A stretch of DNA of 21,749 nucleotides from Myxococcales bacterium (GCA_007131745.1 SLPX01000015.1:1-21749), one strand, 5' to 3'. Positions 9,601 to 16,331 are shown, counted from the stretch's first letter. The notes: generated by a model from the sequence alone, not told the origin. Numbers and translations: made by a program.

Positions 9601-10295
9601 CATCCATTCAGGTAGCCTCTTGTCTTGATCAGTTGCCGGCAGGTCTCTTTGATCAGAAGCGCCGGATCTTTTTCTGATACAATTAACTGATTAACGTTGC
9701 GGATGCTGCGCAGCACCTTGTTGAGATGCTGCTCTCTTTGTTCGGATGCTCTGAGTTGTTGGTTCGACGCTCGTAGCTGCTGTTCCGTCGCCCTGAGTTG
9801 TTGGTTTGACGCTTCCAAATTTTGGTTGCGGCACTCAAGAAGGCTGAACATCCGGCGGTGTTCGATGATGTGAGCTGTTTGCCGGGCTATTGAATCGATC
9901 AACCTGCGCTCTTCACTTAAAAAAGGCCCGTCATCGCGCTCGGGTTTTTCGTTCAAATAACAGACCTCCACTACACCACCATTTTCTTCTCCATCAATCT
10001 CGAACAAAGCCGACAGTTTCCATTCGGTGTTACGGAAATTTTCCGTCATCACCTCTGTTTCCCCGACCCTTATCCTCGCACATGTATTTTCTGGATACTG
10101 CCAGGCAGCAGGAATGATGCTCACGACTTTTTGCAGAAACTCTTCGGGTGAAAGATTCAAATCCGAACCAAGAAGAGTTAGTTCATGAAGCAGATGAAGC
10201 TCTTTGTTGCGTTCCCGTAATTCTTGGATCTGTTCGGCGGCTTCCGTTTCTGAGTAGTTCTTCACTATGCCGTCATTCGCATCCCTGATTTTCAT
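6633..10295 (-). CDS. Multi-sensor hybrid histidine kinase (GAF/PAS-HisKA-HATPase-REC)
   Basis: Cytoplasmic hybrid sensor kinase of 1220 residues with no membrane segment. Order: N-terminal coiled coil and GAF-like region (20-150); heptad coiled coil of repeated LRASNQQ/LRATEQQ units (155-195); GAF (195-360) with CAECPL at 299-304; PAS (370-490) ending in VRDITERKHAEE; GAF (500-660); PAS (670-805) with a six-cysteine insert (C713, C719, C725, C735, C741, C744); HisKA with phosphoacceptor H829 in GVAHEIKNPLS; HATPase with N974 (NATHA), D1006 (DTGSG) and the GKGSGLGL box (1030-1037); and a C-terminal receiver with D1100/D1101, phosphoacceptor D1143, T1173 and K1195. All catalytic residues are present. 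About 60 residues separate the H-box from the second dimerisation helix. The likely start has AGG 8 bases upstream. It lies 33 bases downstream of cheD on the same strand. No output regulator is encoded here, so the partner is unknown. Confidence 0.95.
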   Translation of the reverse strand: MKIRDANDGIVKNYSETEAAEQIQELRERNKELHLLHELTLLGSDLNLSPEEFLQKVVSIIPAAWQYPENTCARIRVGETEVMTENFRNTEWKLSALFEIDGEENGGVVEVCYLNEKPERDDGPFLSEERRLIDSIARQTAHIIEHRRMFSLLECRNQNLEASNQQLRATEQQLRASNQQLRASEQREQHLNKVLRSIRNVNQLIVSEKDPALLIKETCRQLIKTRGYLNGWIALLGGETGRSLGLREKGCVSEVASAGFDQDFSAMQEKLERGQFPACMSNGLNTGDTIVVEDPVSDCAECPLSHEYTGRSGLARRLDFDGVTYGILAASLPGDYALNAEEQELFSEIAGDLAFALSKIASDRSVEETRRRYKEIFECSRDGFVMKLQTGRIIDANDAYCRMLGYTLDELRALPDFDAITPERWREWEAEEICGKRLLVQDDSGLYEKEYIRKDGTVFPVEIRAFVVRDENGGIDYIWKTVRDITERKHAEEALKQRLLYETAIADITTLGVNTKSIDLFMKQCFAILGKITEVSRVYVFEYDHDKNTMNNTHEWCAEGVKPQIDELQDLPGEFFAWWLETLRKGEVICYSDIEEIPDEAARDILRPQGVRSILVVPLFVRSDFFGFIGFDECDEYITWSAEDIAILTTISRILTAVIDRKQGEEMIKSERDRLKAVMDTVPVAILLADADQRIVQVNRGAELLFGSTDFLCKKPLSCGEVISCVHRNDSPDGCGHGEACASCDLYSAIKEGLAGKKVDSLETEIRLESEKKTIRRRVFLSIAPFPFVDQPGVIVAAKDITEIRELHAKIAQADRLSSMGMLAAGVAHEIKNPLSYSLYNMESLTQELPALASGLIKVHSLINKPDTLTQEETESLAELITPVKLDDILSRFRDALSGMKRIHDISRSLGTFSRVERDTFIHVNLVDVIETAINMAYNEIKYRARLVKEYKKVPMVSASEGRLSQVFLNLIINATHAIEEGDVENNEIRVRTWSDENYVYAEVKDTGSGIDRKSREKLFEPFYSTKDIGKGSGLGLTISKSIIESYGGAISVDSEKGKGTSFIVQLPVAEKQVEIARTPQPSQTDEHVEHVKGRILIVDDEARIRSSMKRMLRKHETVEAESGAEAIRLLKEDREFDLILCDMMMPNMSGMDLHKWLVENFPELAKQLIFITGGAFTPRARDYLSSVDNLRLEKPFCMESFINAVNERVRKIKSLNPGK
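9751..9813 (-). repeat. Three 21-base units encoding coiled-coil heptads
   Basis: Within the kinase gene, three consecutive 21-base units encode LRASNQQ-type heptads. Units at 9751-9771 and 9793-9813 differ by a single base; the middle unit (9772-9792) is more divergent, so the true period is 42 bases. The repeat forms the signalling coiled coil between the first two sensor domains. Repeat copy number could vary between strains in whole heptads. Confidence 0.7.
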
Positions 10296-10328
10296 AGTTT
10301 TTGCCTATTCTTCGTTTTTTTCGCCATT

Positions 10329-10931
10329 TCACCGCTTTTTCACATCCAGATCACTTCTTTTCGATCGGTCAACCCACAAAACTTCGGGTGGAGCGTCACC
10401 CACCGTGACCAGGACACGACCCATGTCGACATCAAAAGTCAGGCTTCTGCGCTGCATGCCCCCCACATTCTCAGCCTCCAGCGAGATGGAGAGATTTTGG
10501 AGTACACTTTCAACAGATTCTATATTTTGCTTGCACAATGTTTCGAATTCGCGCTCCAAAACATTTCCACCTCCTGCAATCACTGCAATCAGCGTATCCC
10601 GTTGGGCGCCCAGTGAAGACATGGAACTCACAAGTGCGTGTATCGCGTTTACGGCATACTTGACGTCTTCTTTCTCATGATTAACCGGCGCCTTTCCGGG
10701 CAGCATCACGTGCGCTAGTCCACCGATCCCGGTCGTTTTGTCATATAGGGTCACGGCAACACATGAACCGATCGCACTTGCACGTAGAACTCCGTTTTTA
10801 GTGACCCGTAATTCCCCGGTTGAAACCTCTACTTGTGTTTTGTCCAAAAAATCCATCGGATTTGCGCAGGAACAATTTTTGGAAAAGTCGGTGTGATTCT
10901 GGACATCTTTTCTTCGTTTCGACTCTTGCAT
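10329..10931 (-). CDS. cheD: CheD, chemoreceptor glutamine deamidase
   Basis: CheD deamidates specific glutamines on chemoreceptors and, in Bacillus-type systems, binds the phosphatase CheC. This 200-residue version shows the family core: GSCVAVTLYDKTTGIGGLAH with catalytic Cys57 and, 17 residues later, His74; VMLP follows; then IAGGGNVLE near 140 and ENVGG-RRSLTFDVDMGRV near 165-185. The third catalytic residue, Thr in characterised enzymes, is not clearly present; the local sequence is R50-A51-S52-A53-I54. Residues 1-40 are an extra, poorly conserved N-terminus. Neither ATG 10931 nor ATG 10856 (residue 26) has a good ribosome-binding site, so the start is uncertain. It stands first in an operon with the hybrid kinase, with no cheC, cheA, cheB, cheR or receptor gene in the window. 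Confidence 0.92.
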   Translation of the reverse strand: MQESKRRKDVQNHTDFSKNCSCANPMDFLDKTQVEVSTGELRVTKNGVLRASAIGSCVAVTLYDKTTGIGGLAHVMLPGKAPVNHEKEDVKYAVNAIHALVSSMSSLGAQRDTLIAVIAGGGNVLEREFETLCKQNIESVESVLQNLSISLEAENVGGMQRRSLTFDVDMGRVLVTVGDAPPEVLWVDRSKRSDLDVKKR

Positions 10932-11043
10932 TATCTATGACAAGGTTGATTCGGTTTCTGAACCGGTTGTGCATTTATTCTTGTTCGTTGAAGTTAACAT
11001 TTAAATTTATCATACTTCTGTTTCGTATAACACTATTGCTACA

Positions 11044-11064
11044 GTAGACATTGTTTTTGTCTAC
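11044..11064. promoter_or_regulatory. Inverted repeat upstream of the lipoprotein gene at 11143
   Basis: GTAGACA (11044-11050) and TGTCTAC (11058-11064) form perfect 7-base arms around a 7-base spacer in the divergent region between cheD and the lipoprotein at 11143. It could be a protein-binding site or a small hairpin. No convincing pair of promoter hexamers frames it, so no gene is assigned to it. The rest of this 211-base region is AT-rich and otherwise featureless. Confidence 0.3.
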
Positions 11065-11142
11065 ATTATTCCGATACAAAAAAAATAGGAAGCAATCCAA
11101 AGGATAAATTGCTTATCGACCCCGAAAGAAAGGACTTCAACC

Positions 11143-11814
11143 ATGAGAGCGAGAACGTGGATTGCAGCTACCCTGGTTTTTGCGATGATGACGTGGGGTT
11201 GCGGGAACGATGACGAACCAGCCGAAAAAAACGATTTTGATGGCAGTGTCGCTTTGGACGGGGCTTTCGACGCGGATGTCGCTTCCGACGGACACACTGA
11301 TTCGGATTCGGATATTGATGTGGACTCAAGTGGCTACGTGAACGGCGATTCCGGTGTCGACGCGTACGTTGATCCTGATGGCGACATTTACGACGAACCT
11401 TTTTGGGCCGAGACCCACATCCAATACACCGGCCCCGGGGTGGATTCATCGGCAACCCTGGATGATTGTTTTTTCTGCGATGCTTCCGATCTCGGTACGC
11501 ACGTCATGCTCCGGTACCAGCAGGGAGACGGGTGGACCATCTGGGCGCTTTATATCCCGAGCGGTTCGTCGACCGGTTCGCAGCCGATAACGAACGATTA
11601 CAGCGGGGCCTATCTCACCCTCTCTGCAAACGATGCTTCCCTGCCGGAAAACGCACAGGGATTTTACCCGGCTACATCCGGTTCGGGTTCCGTCAACCTG
11701 ACATCCTGTGATTTATCTTCGGGCGGAATCATCTCCGGAGAAATCACCGCTACGCTCGAAAAAGAAGGCGTGACCGCCCATCTGACAGCTTCATTTGGTG
11801 CGCATATGGACTGA
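11143..11814 (+). CDS. Asp-rich linker lipoprotein, unknown function
   Basis: Predicted outer-envelope lipoprotein of 223 residues. The start has AAAGGA 8 bases upstream. The signal MRARTWIAATLVFAMMTWGC is a type II signal with lipidation at Cys20, though the lipobox is relaxed (Thr at -3, Gly at -1). Residues 21-85 are a low-complexity Asp/Ser/Gly linker (for example DSDSDIDVDSSG), which probably extends the domain away from the membrane. Residues 88-223 form a predicted beta-rich domain with a CFFC pair (Cys109, Cys112) and Cys189. Its end, LTSCDLSSGGIISGEITATL, resembles the closing strands of small beta-sandwich domains common in such lipoproteins. Function is not recognisable. It is convergent with the beta-barrel gene, 41 bases apart. 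Confidence 0.8.
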   Translation: MRARTWIAATLVFAMMTWGCGNDDEPAEKNDFDGSVALDGAFDADVASDGHTDSDSDIDVDSSGYVNGDSGVDAYVDPDGDIYDEPFWAETHIQYTGPGVDSSATLDDCFFCDASDLGTHVMLRYQQGDGWTIWALYIPSGSSTGSQPITNDYSGAYLTLSANDASLPENAQGFYPATSGSGSVNLTSCDLSSGGIISGEITATLEKEGVTAHLTASFGAHMD

Positions 11815-11855
11815 GCCGTTTTCGGTGTTTGATGAAAAGAGGTTTAGGTGGAAAG

Positions 11856-12539
11856 TCAAAAAGCGTAACCCAGTCCTACGTTGACCGCGGCGTTGGTGGT
11901 GAAAAACGATACTGAATCATAGCCGGGCGCGGACTCGGTCCCGCCTTTGAACACAATGTCGACTCCCGCTTTAAGATTGAAATTGCGGCTGGCATAGAAA
12001 ACGAAACCCAGGTCGAGTTTTCCCGCGCCGCCCGAAACAGTGCTGTTGAAACCCTGTCCCGGTTCCTCGGGATCGGGTGTCAATCTACCTGCATAGAAAC
12101 CTCCGACACCAATGCCCGGTTTGAAGAAAAGACTGTTTCCAAGCCTTACGTAATAGTTCGTCGTCAAGAAGGCGATTACTCCAATGTCGCGGCTTTCTTC
12201 AGTGTCCGTGTGGTCTCCGACCACAAGGGATTGCCCGCTCTTGGTGAACAGAACATTCACGGATGCTCCCAGGGTTAAATTGTTCATAATGAAATAACGG
12301 AAGGCAAGTCCACCCGTATATGTCGCATACAACGTCTTTTTTGTTGCATCCGGAACCGCTACGTGTGGTGTGCTGTTGTAGTGGATCAGGATCATGTTTT
12401 CGACCCCGATTTCAACAGCCCCCTTCTGAATCCGCTCAAAGCCCGCTGTGCCTCCGTGCACGGTTTTTTGAGCATAAACGAATCTTCCGGTTCCAACAAG
12501 ACATCCGGCGATGATGCAAATCTGCAGGAATTTTTTCAT
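11856..12539 (-). CDS. Outer-membrane beta-barrel protein
   Basis: Predicted 227-residue small outer-membrane barrel of the OmpW/OmpA-like size class. ATG 12539 has AAGGAG at a 7-base spacing; the longer frame to 12599 does not. The signal peptide MKKFLQICIIAGCLVGTGRF is followed by VYA-Q, a normal signal peptidase I site. The mature part alternates amphipathic strands with aromatic girdle residues (LAFRYFIMNNLTLGASVNVL, TTNYYVRLG, FFKPGIGVGGFYAG, LGFVFYASRNFNLKAGVDIV) and ends in GLGYAF. The terminal Phe is the usual outer-membrane insertion signal recognised by the BAM complex. Transport specificity, if any, cannot be told. It is divergent from the Tat lipoprotein gene across 270 bases. Confidence 0.88.
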   Translation of the reverse strand: MKKFLQICIIAGCLVGTGRFVYAQKTVHGGTAGFERIQKGAVEIGVENMILIHYNSTPHVAVPDATKKTLYATYTGGLAFRYFIMNNLTLGASVNVLFTKSGQSLVVGDHTDTEESRDIGVIAFLTTNYYVRLGNSLFFKPGIGVGGFYAGRLTPDPEEPGQGFNSTVSGGAGKLDLGFVFYASRNFNLKAGVDIVFKGGTESAPGYDSVSFFTTNAAVNVGLGYAF

Positions 12540-12751
12540 TTCTTTTCTCCTTATTGTAGTGTTCATTTCAGAATTTCCGCTTGTGCGGGGGCAATCCATT
12601 TATCGGAAAAATCCAAACCGTCTATCGATGAAAACCTTTCGTCATACGGAGTTCACGAGCAACTCTACCTTGCTTTAGTTGCGCTGTGGCAATCGACCAT
12701 CCCAAAATGCTTTACAGAGAATCAAGATATCACTGCAGGTTGGACAATAAA

Positions 12752-12781
12752 CTGTCAACAAAAAATACAAGCCGTTGACAG
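12752..12781. promoter_or_regulatory. 8-base inverted repeat overlapping a -35 element
   Basis: CTGTCAAC (12752-12759) and GTTGACAG (12774-12781) are perfect inverted arms separated by 14 bases, so the arm centres are 22 bases apart, about two helical turns. The right arm contains the -35 hexamer of the promoter for the gene at 12810, the classic position for a repressor. Confidence 0.4.
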
Positions 12782-12803
12782 GCCCGCATTGAATGGATAT
12801 TTT
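12775..12803 (+). promoter_or_regulatory. Candidate promoter placing transcript start at the ATG of 12810
   Basis: Consensus TTGACA (12775-12780), a 17-base spacer, then TATTTT (12798-12803, 4 of 6). A start about 7 bases beyond the -10 falls at 12810, the A of the ATG. No Shine-Dalgarno sequence precedes that ATG, consistent with a leaderless message. Confidence 0.45.
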
Positions 12804-12809
12804 TTTACG

Positions 12810-14483
12810 ATGAAAAGACGTACATTTATTAAAAGAACCGGGGGAGCTCTTTTAGCGTTTGCATGCGGCTGTTCAGGGAGCGATACTCCCGGCGACACTG
12901 ATGGATCACCACCGGGCGACGACGGTATCGCGCCGATCAACGACGGTACGCCACCGACCGAGGATAGCTCTACACCTACGAACGGTGATTCCGAGGAACT
13001 CTGGCAATTGGAGGAAGGCCACTGGGAGAGTGAATATCCATTGCACGTGATTTACCCGCGGCCCGACTCAGAGACCGGGGAATTCGCGCGCCATCGTCAC
13101 GCGTACCCGGGACGCATGTATGAGATCTACATCGGCGTTCAATTCGGAGCATGGCCTTACAGGTTCGAGAAAATATCCGGGCCGGATTGGCTGAACATTG
13201 TGGATGAAACTTTGGTGAAGGACGGTGAGCGTTTCGTGGTCCCCGAAGGTTACGGAGTTCTCAGAGGAACCGCTCCATCGACACCCGGTCCGGCGGAGCC
13301 GGTGACGATTCGAGTCTATGATCAAGAGCACGGGCGTCCGGATCCATCATTTGTCGACGTGACTTTTTCTGTCGAAGTTTCTCCGGACAACTTCGTTTTT
13401 GTGGACAATGAAAACGGAGACGATACGACCGGAAACGGAACAATCAGTGCGCCGTATCGCACAATCCAGGCTATGAGGGGTTCGTCCCTTCACGGTGGGG
13501 CGATATGCATTGTGCTTGGTGACCACTACTACATGGATTGGCCGACCCACAGCACTGAGGAGAGGTTCGATACTTTGGACTCGGAAAACCCGCGGGCGTA
13601 CATTCGAGATGTGCCTGGGTATTGCGTGGTGGAGGGCAAGGACTCTCGCCGATTCGCCAACGAACGCGGTGAAGATTCGTTCTACGCGGGGTTCAGCATA
13701 GAGAACATACAGCAGGATGTGAGAGAGCAGGACAACGTAAAGGTGTTTCAAAACTGGTCGGTGCGCGCTGTTCGCACTACCATCCAGCGTACGCGTATCT
13801 ATAACATGTGGCCCGGGCACGCGGTGAACGATAATCCCGGCGCTATTGTCTGCTTGGTGCCGTCCAATTTCAATCTCGACGATCCGGAATCTTTGCATCG
13901 GTACAATTATTACGTGGACATCGTTGTAGACAGGCTTTGGAACGAAGGTGATACCGCGGCGGGAAATCCGCCGGCCGCCTACGTATCCGGCGGGCTTAGA
14001 AATCTCGTAGAGAGAATGACGGTGAAGAATGCGGGATACGGGGGGCACATTTTCAACAAATGGGGAACCCGTTATCACGAAGTGAGAGCCTGCACTCTCG
14101 TTGAGAACAATCCAAGTAACGCTCATGTGCAGGTAGGGGCGTCCACGCAATACGGAGTCACCAAACACGCTGTCGCTTGTTGGAATCGGGTCGGTCCCGG
14201 CAAAATTTGGTTCAGCGGTGTAGCTGATGATCCCGAATTGGAGGGTTTCGTCGCTTTGCGAAACAGCGCGCAAGGCGTCGAATCTCATACATCGGTTCGC
14301 AATCCAGTTCTGCGTGGAAACATTGCAGCGGAATACCACCGAAATGATCATTGGGATGAAGATGGGCGAAACATCATGGTTTCATCCATTGATGACGCTT
14401 TCGACGAGGATATGAACTTGGTCGATGAATGGAAGGAAGCGAATCCCGGGGTTTTCGGAAAATTCGGCGCGGATATCGCCTGA
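12810..14483 (+). CDS. Tat-exported lipoprotein with Ig-like and beta-helix domains
   Basis: A 557-residue exported protein, probably polysaccharide- or surface-related. The N-terminus MKRRTFIKRTGGALLAFACG contains a twin-arginine motif (RRTFIK) with a short hydrophobic core, so the protein is probably exported folded by Tat. Cys19 or Cys21 could be lipidated. Residues 22-62 are an Asp/Pro/Thr linker. Residues 75-190 look like a putative Ig or cadherin-like domain, ending VTFSVEVSP. Residues 195-510 begin FVFVDNENGDDTTGNG and continue APYRTIQ, the typical entry to a right-handed parallel beta-helix of the DUF1565/pectate-lyase type, with repeated short strands afterwards. No lyase catalytic signature is clear. 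The frame is open 149 codons further upstream to 12363, but this overlaps the divergent barrel gene and lacks sense, so 12810 is the start. Confidence 0.85.
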   Translation: MKRRTFIKRTGGALLAFACGCSGSDTPGDTDGSPPGDDGIAPINDGTPPTEDSSTPTNGDSEELWQLEEGHWESEYPLHVIYPRPDSETGEFARHRHAYPGRMYEIYIGVQFGAWPYRFEKISGPDWLNIVDETLVKDGERFVVPEGYGVLRGTAPSTPGPAEPVTIRVYDQEHGRPDPSFVDVTFSVEVSPDNFVFVDNENGDDTTGNGTISAPYRTIQAMRGSSLHGGAICIVLGDHYYMDWPTHSTEERFDTLDSENPRAYIRDVPGYCVVEGKDSRRFANERGEDSFYAGFSIENIQQDVREQDNVKVFQNWSVRAVRTTIQRTRIYNMWPGHAVNDNPGAIVCLVPSNFNLDDPESLHRYNYYVDIVVDRLWNEGDTAAGNPPAAYVSGGLRNLVERMTVKNAGYGGHIFNKWGTRYHEVRACTLVENNPSNAHVQVGASTQYGVTKHAVACWNRVGPGKIWFSGVADDPELEGFVALRNSAQGVESHTSVRNPVLRGNIAAEYHRNDHWDEDGRNIMVSSIDDAFDEDMNLVDEWKEANPGVFGKFGADIA

Positions 14484-14543
14484 TCGTTCTTCTGACTTCT
14501 TTCCATACTGCATTCTTGTAAATCGGCAATTCTAACGTAAAGT

Positions 14544-14704
14544 ATGGGCTGCTATGTTTTTGCCGCGGATGGCACTGAATCTTTGCTTGCTGAATTGAAG
14601 CATCCGCCGGAAAAGCGGCTCCGCTCAAGGACGCAGAAAATCAACAGGGTCTCATTGAGATCCGGACAGACATGCTCGCAGGGTTGCCGAGGCACGCGCC
14701 ATGA
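14544..14704 (+). pseudogene. Possible frameshifted small coding remnant
   Basis: Between the Tat lipoprotein and the antiporter, the frame from ATG 14544 begins MGCYVFAADGTESLLAELKH and stays open to 14720, but turns into unlikely basic/Cys-rich sequence after 14612. Switching frame at the AAAA run (14611-14614) instead gives APLKDAENQQGLIEIRTDML and a stop at 14702-14704. The joined reading looks like ordinary protein. No ribosome-binding site precedes the ATG. This could be a decayed small gene or chance. Confidence 0.3.
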
Positions 14705-14728
14705 AGGATGTCGCATATAGGAGGACCA

Positions 14729-15697
14729 ATGTTGATTGACTGGTTGTTGGTATTGGCCGGGCTAGCGCTCCTATTGGGAGGTGGTGAAGCGATCGTTCGC
14801 GGAGCGAGCGGCGTTGCGCTGCTCGCCAAGGTCACCCCCGCGGTGGTCGGCCTCACCATAGTTTCGGCCGGAACGTCCATGCCTGAACTTGTGGTGTCTG
14901 TTCAATCAGCGTTTTCGGGAATCCCGGGTATCGCGGTAGGCAATGTGGTCGGATCGAACATCTTCAACATTGCTGCCATTCTCGGCCTGACCGCTTTGAT
15001 CAGGCCGCTTCGCATCCAAGGCAACACGGTACGTCTCGAATGGCCCGTGATGATGCTGGCCGCTTTCCAGTTTCATCTCCTTGCCCGAGATGCAAGCTTG
15101 GATCGGCTCGAGGGTGGGTTTTTGCTTTCAGCGCTGTTAGCCTTTATTGCTTATGTTGTACTGCATGGGCGCCAGAGTGTGACTACCGAGGAGAAGGAGG
15201 GATTCGAGGAAATTGTCACTGCTTCCTTTGGGCGATCCGGGAACACTGCCGTTGCTTTCAACATCATAGCTATCCTTGTCGGAATCGGACTGCTCGCCGG
15301 TGGTTCCGCCACCCTGATTCGTGGAGCGGTCGGGGTCGCGAGCTCCCTCGGAATCTCTGATGCGGTCATCGGCCTGACGATTGTCAGCGCCGGCACCAGT
15401 GCTCCGGAACTGGTAACCTCCCTCGTCGCTGCATTGCGAGGGAGGGACGATATAGCGGTTGCCAATGTGGTGGGCTCCAACATCTTCAACGTGCTCGGCA
15501 TTGCCGGCACGACCGCGCTCATTCATCCCTTGTCGGTCCCGGCCGAGATACTTGCCCGCGACAGCTGGTGGATGCTCGGTGCATCCCTGCTGCTTTTTCC
15601 TCTCATGAAGACGGGGATGCGGGTGAATCGCATGGAGGGCGCGGTTTTATTCACCGGTTTCGTCGTCTACATGACAATCCTTGTTATGGGAATCTGA
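14729..15697 (+). CDS. CaCA-family cation (Na+ or H+)/Ca2+ antiporter, YrbG-like
   Basis: Inner-membrane antiporter of 322 residues, expected to extrude Ca2+ in exchange for Na+ or H+. ATG 14729 has AGGAGG 4 bases upstream; the in-frame ATG 14708 lies before that site and is rejected. The two alpha-repeats that define the family are both intact: GLTIVSAGTSMPELV with GNVVGSNIFNI (about residues 41-84) and GLTIVSAGTSAPELV with ANVVGSNIFNV (about 215-258). Acidic residues E53 and E227 sit in the ion-binding motifs. About ten hydrophobic segments are arranged as two inverted halves joined by an acidic loop near 150-165 (TTEEKEGFEE). Length is normal. It is flanked by coding remnants on both sides. 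Confidence 0.94.
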   Translation: MLIDWLLVLAGLALLLGGGEAIVRGASGVALLAKVTPAVVGLTIVSAGTSMPELVVSVQSAFSGIPGIAVGNVVGSNIFNIAAILGLTALIRPLRIQGNTVRLEWPVMMLAAFQFHLLARDASLDRLEGGFLLSALLAFIAYVVLHGRQSVTTEEKEGFEEIVTASFGRSGNTAVAFNIIAILVGIGLLAGGSATLIRGAVGVASSLGISDAVIGLTIVSAGTSAPELVTSLVAALRGRDDIAVANVVGSNIFNVLGIAGTTALIHPLSVPAEILARDSWWMLGASLLLFPLMKTGMRVNRMEGAVLFTGFVVYMTILVMGI

Positions 15698-15720
15698 AAT
15701 CGTCCGAGAGGCATTTCTTA

Positions 15721-15758
15721 TTGTAAAAAGCAGTCGATTTTTCTATCGTTAGCGCTAA
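15721..15758 (+). promoter_or_regulatory. Candidate promoter with palindromic operator
   Basis: TTGTAA (15721-15726), 17 bases, TATCGT (15744-15749), followed directly by the perfect 10-base palindrome TTAGCGCTAA (15749-15758). The palindrome overlaps the expected transcript start of the broken lipoprotein gene and resembles cores bound by LacI-type repressors. Both hexamers are 4 of 6 matches. Confidence 0.35.
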
Positions 15759-15786
15759 TCATCGGGAATCAAAAGGAGATGACCTC

Positions 15787-16010
15787 ATGAAAAAGCTGAT
15801 GTGGTTCCTCATGGCTTGGTCTTTGTCGGGCATCGGATGCGCTCAGCCCGGCAGATGCTGATCAATGGACAGTTCATCTGGCAGGTCACCTTCAAACCAA
15901 CGAACCTTTTGACCGAAGATCCCTCCACGGAGGTGATTGGGGCAGGGGGCGAAATCTTTGTCAACGTGGATCTGAAGACAGAAAAAACCGATCTCCGCTA
16001 CGGTGAGTAA
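15787..16010 (+). pseudogene. Frameshifted small lipoprotein gene
   Basis: ATG 15787 has AAGGAG 8 bases upstream and encodes a lipoprotein signal, MKKLMWFLMAWSLSGIGC, with lipobox GIGC, but the frame ends at TGA 15859-15861, six codons after the Cys. In a second frame, open from before 15801 to TAA 16008-16010, a protein-like sequence follows at once: MLINGQFIWQVTFKPTNLL, then EVIGAGGEIFVNVDL and KTDLRYGE. Loss of one base near 15845-15858 would account for the break and the intact product would be about 74 residues, a beta-rich lipoprotein. The promoter and ribosome-binding site still look functional, so the lesion is recent or is a sequencing error. I do not recognise the family. Confidence 0.55.
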
Positions 16011-16129
16011 TGACTCGCTGCAAATAGATTGTAATCCACCGATTTGTTTCCAATAATGTTTGTTTTCCCCCGGTCTTCTTGCATGACTATTTTTCACCCT
16101 AATTAAAGATAGTCTTGACTATATTTCAT

Positions 16130-16331
16130 TACCGCGAGCTCTACACTCTCTGGGAACAGCTTTCAAAGGTCAGCGGTTTTCCCGACCGCTCCGCTGAAAA
16201 AATTTCAACGTGTACTCAACATACCGGCCGTCCAGTTGTTTGAAAAGGGAGCCGGCTTCAAATTGATTCCAAACGACACAAACAACATTTTGGTTGCGCC
16301 CGCGTCTCAATGGCTGGCAACGCTGCCGTAG
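16130..16331 (+). pseudogene. Coding remnant with frameshift in an A6 run
   Basis: In one frame bases 16130-16196 read YRELYTLWEQLSKVSGFPDR followed by SAEK. Omitting one A of the A6 run at 16197-16202 leads into a second frame reading FQRVLNIPAVQLFEKGAG, then FKLIPNDTNNILVAPASQWL and ATLP, with a TAG at 16329-16331. Both halves look like genuine protein and join cleanly as AEKFQRVL. There is no start codon with a ribosome-binding site upstream (stop at 16100-16102), so it is probably a gene fragment lacking its 5' end. Family not recognised. The rest of 16011-16453 contains only the inverted repeat near 16403. Confidence 0.45.

Noticed and set aside
10952..10965. CGGTT/AACCG small hairpin upstream of cheD
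   Set aside because: Only five base pairs; could be part of the leader but no function can be supported.
12363..12809. N-terminal extension of the Tat lipoprotein frame
   Set aside because: It overlaps the signal-peptide end of the divergent barrel gene and puts the twin-arginine signal in the middle of the protein.
13347..14351. 334-codon minus-strand open frame opposite the Tat lipoprotein
   Set aside because: The plus frame has a signal peptide and domain logic; the minus frame has neither and no ribosome-binding site.
14620..14728. Possible metal riboswitch upstream of the antiporter
   Set aside because: A weak GGTCTC/GAGATCC pairing is present but no known riboswitch core is recognisable, and the stretch reads better as a coding remnant.
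15845..15861. Programmed frameshift in the small lipoprotein gene
   Set aside because: No slippery heptamer or downstream structure at the switch point; a simple one-base loss is the better explanation.
16172..16190. AGCGGT/ACCGCT hairpin as terminator
   Set aside because: No T-run follows on either strand, and it lies inside the coding remnant.
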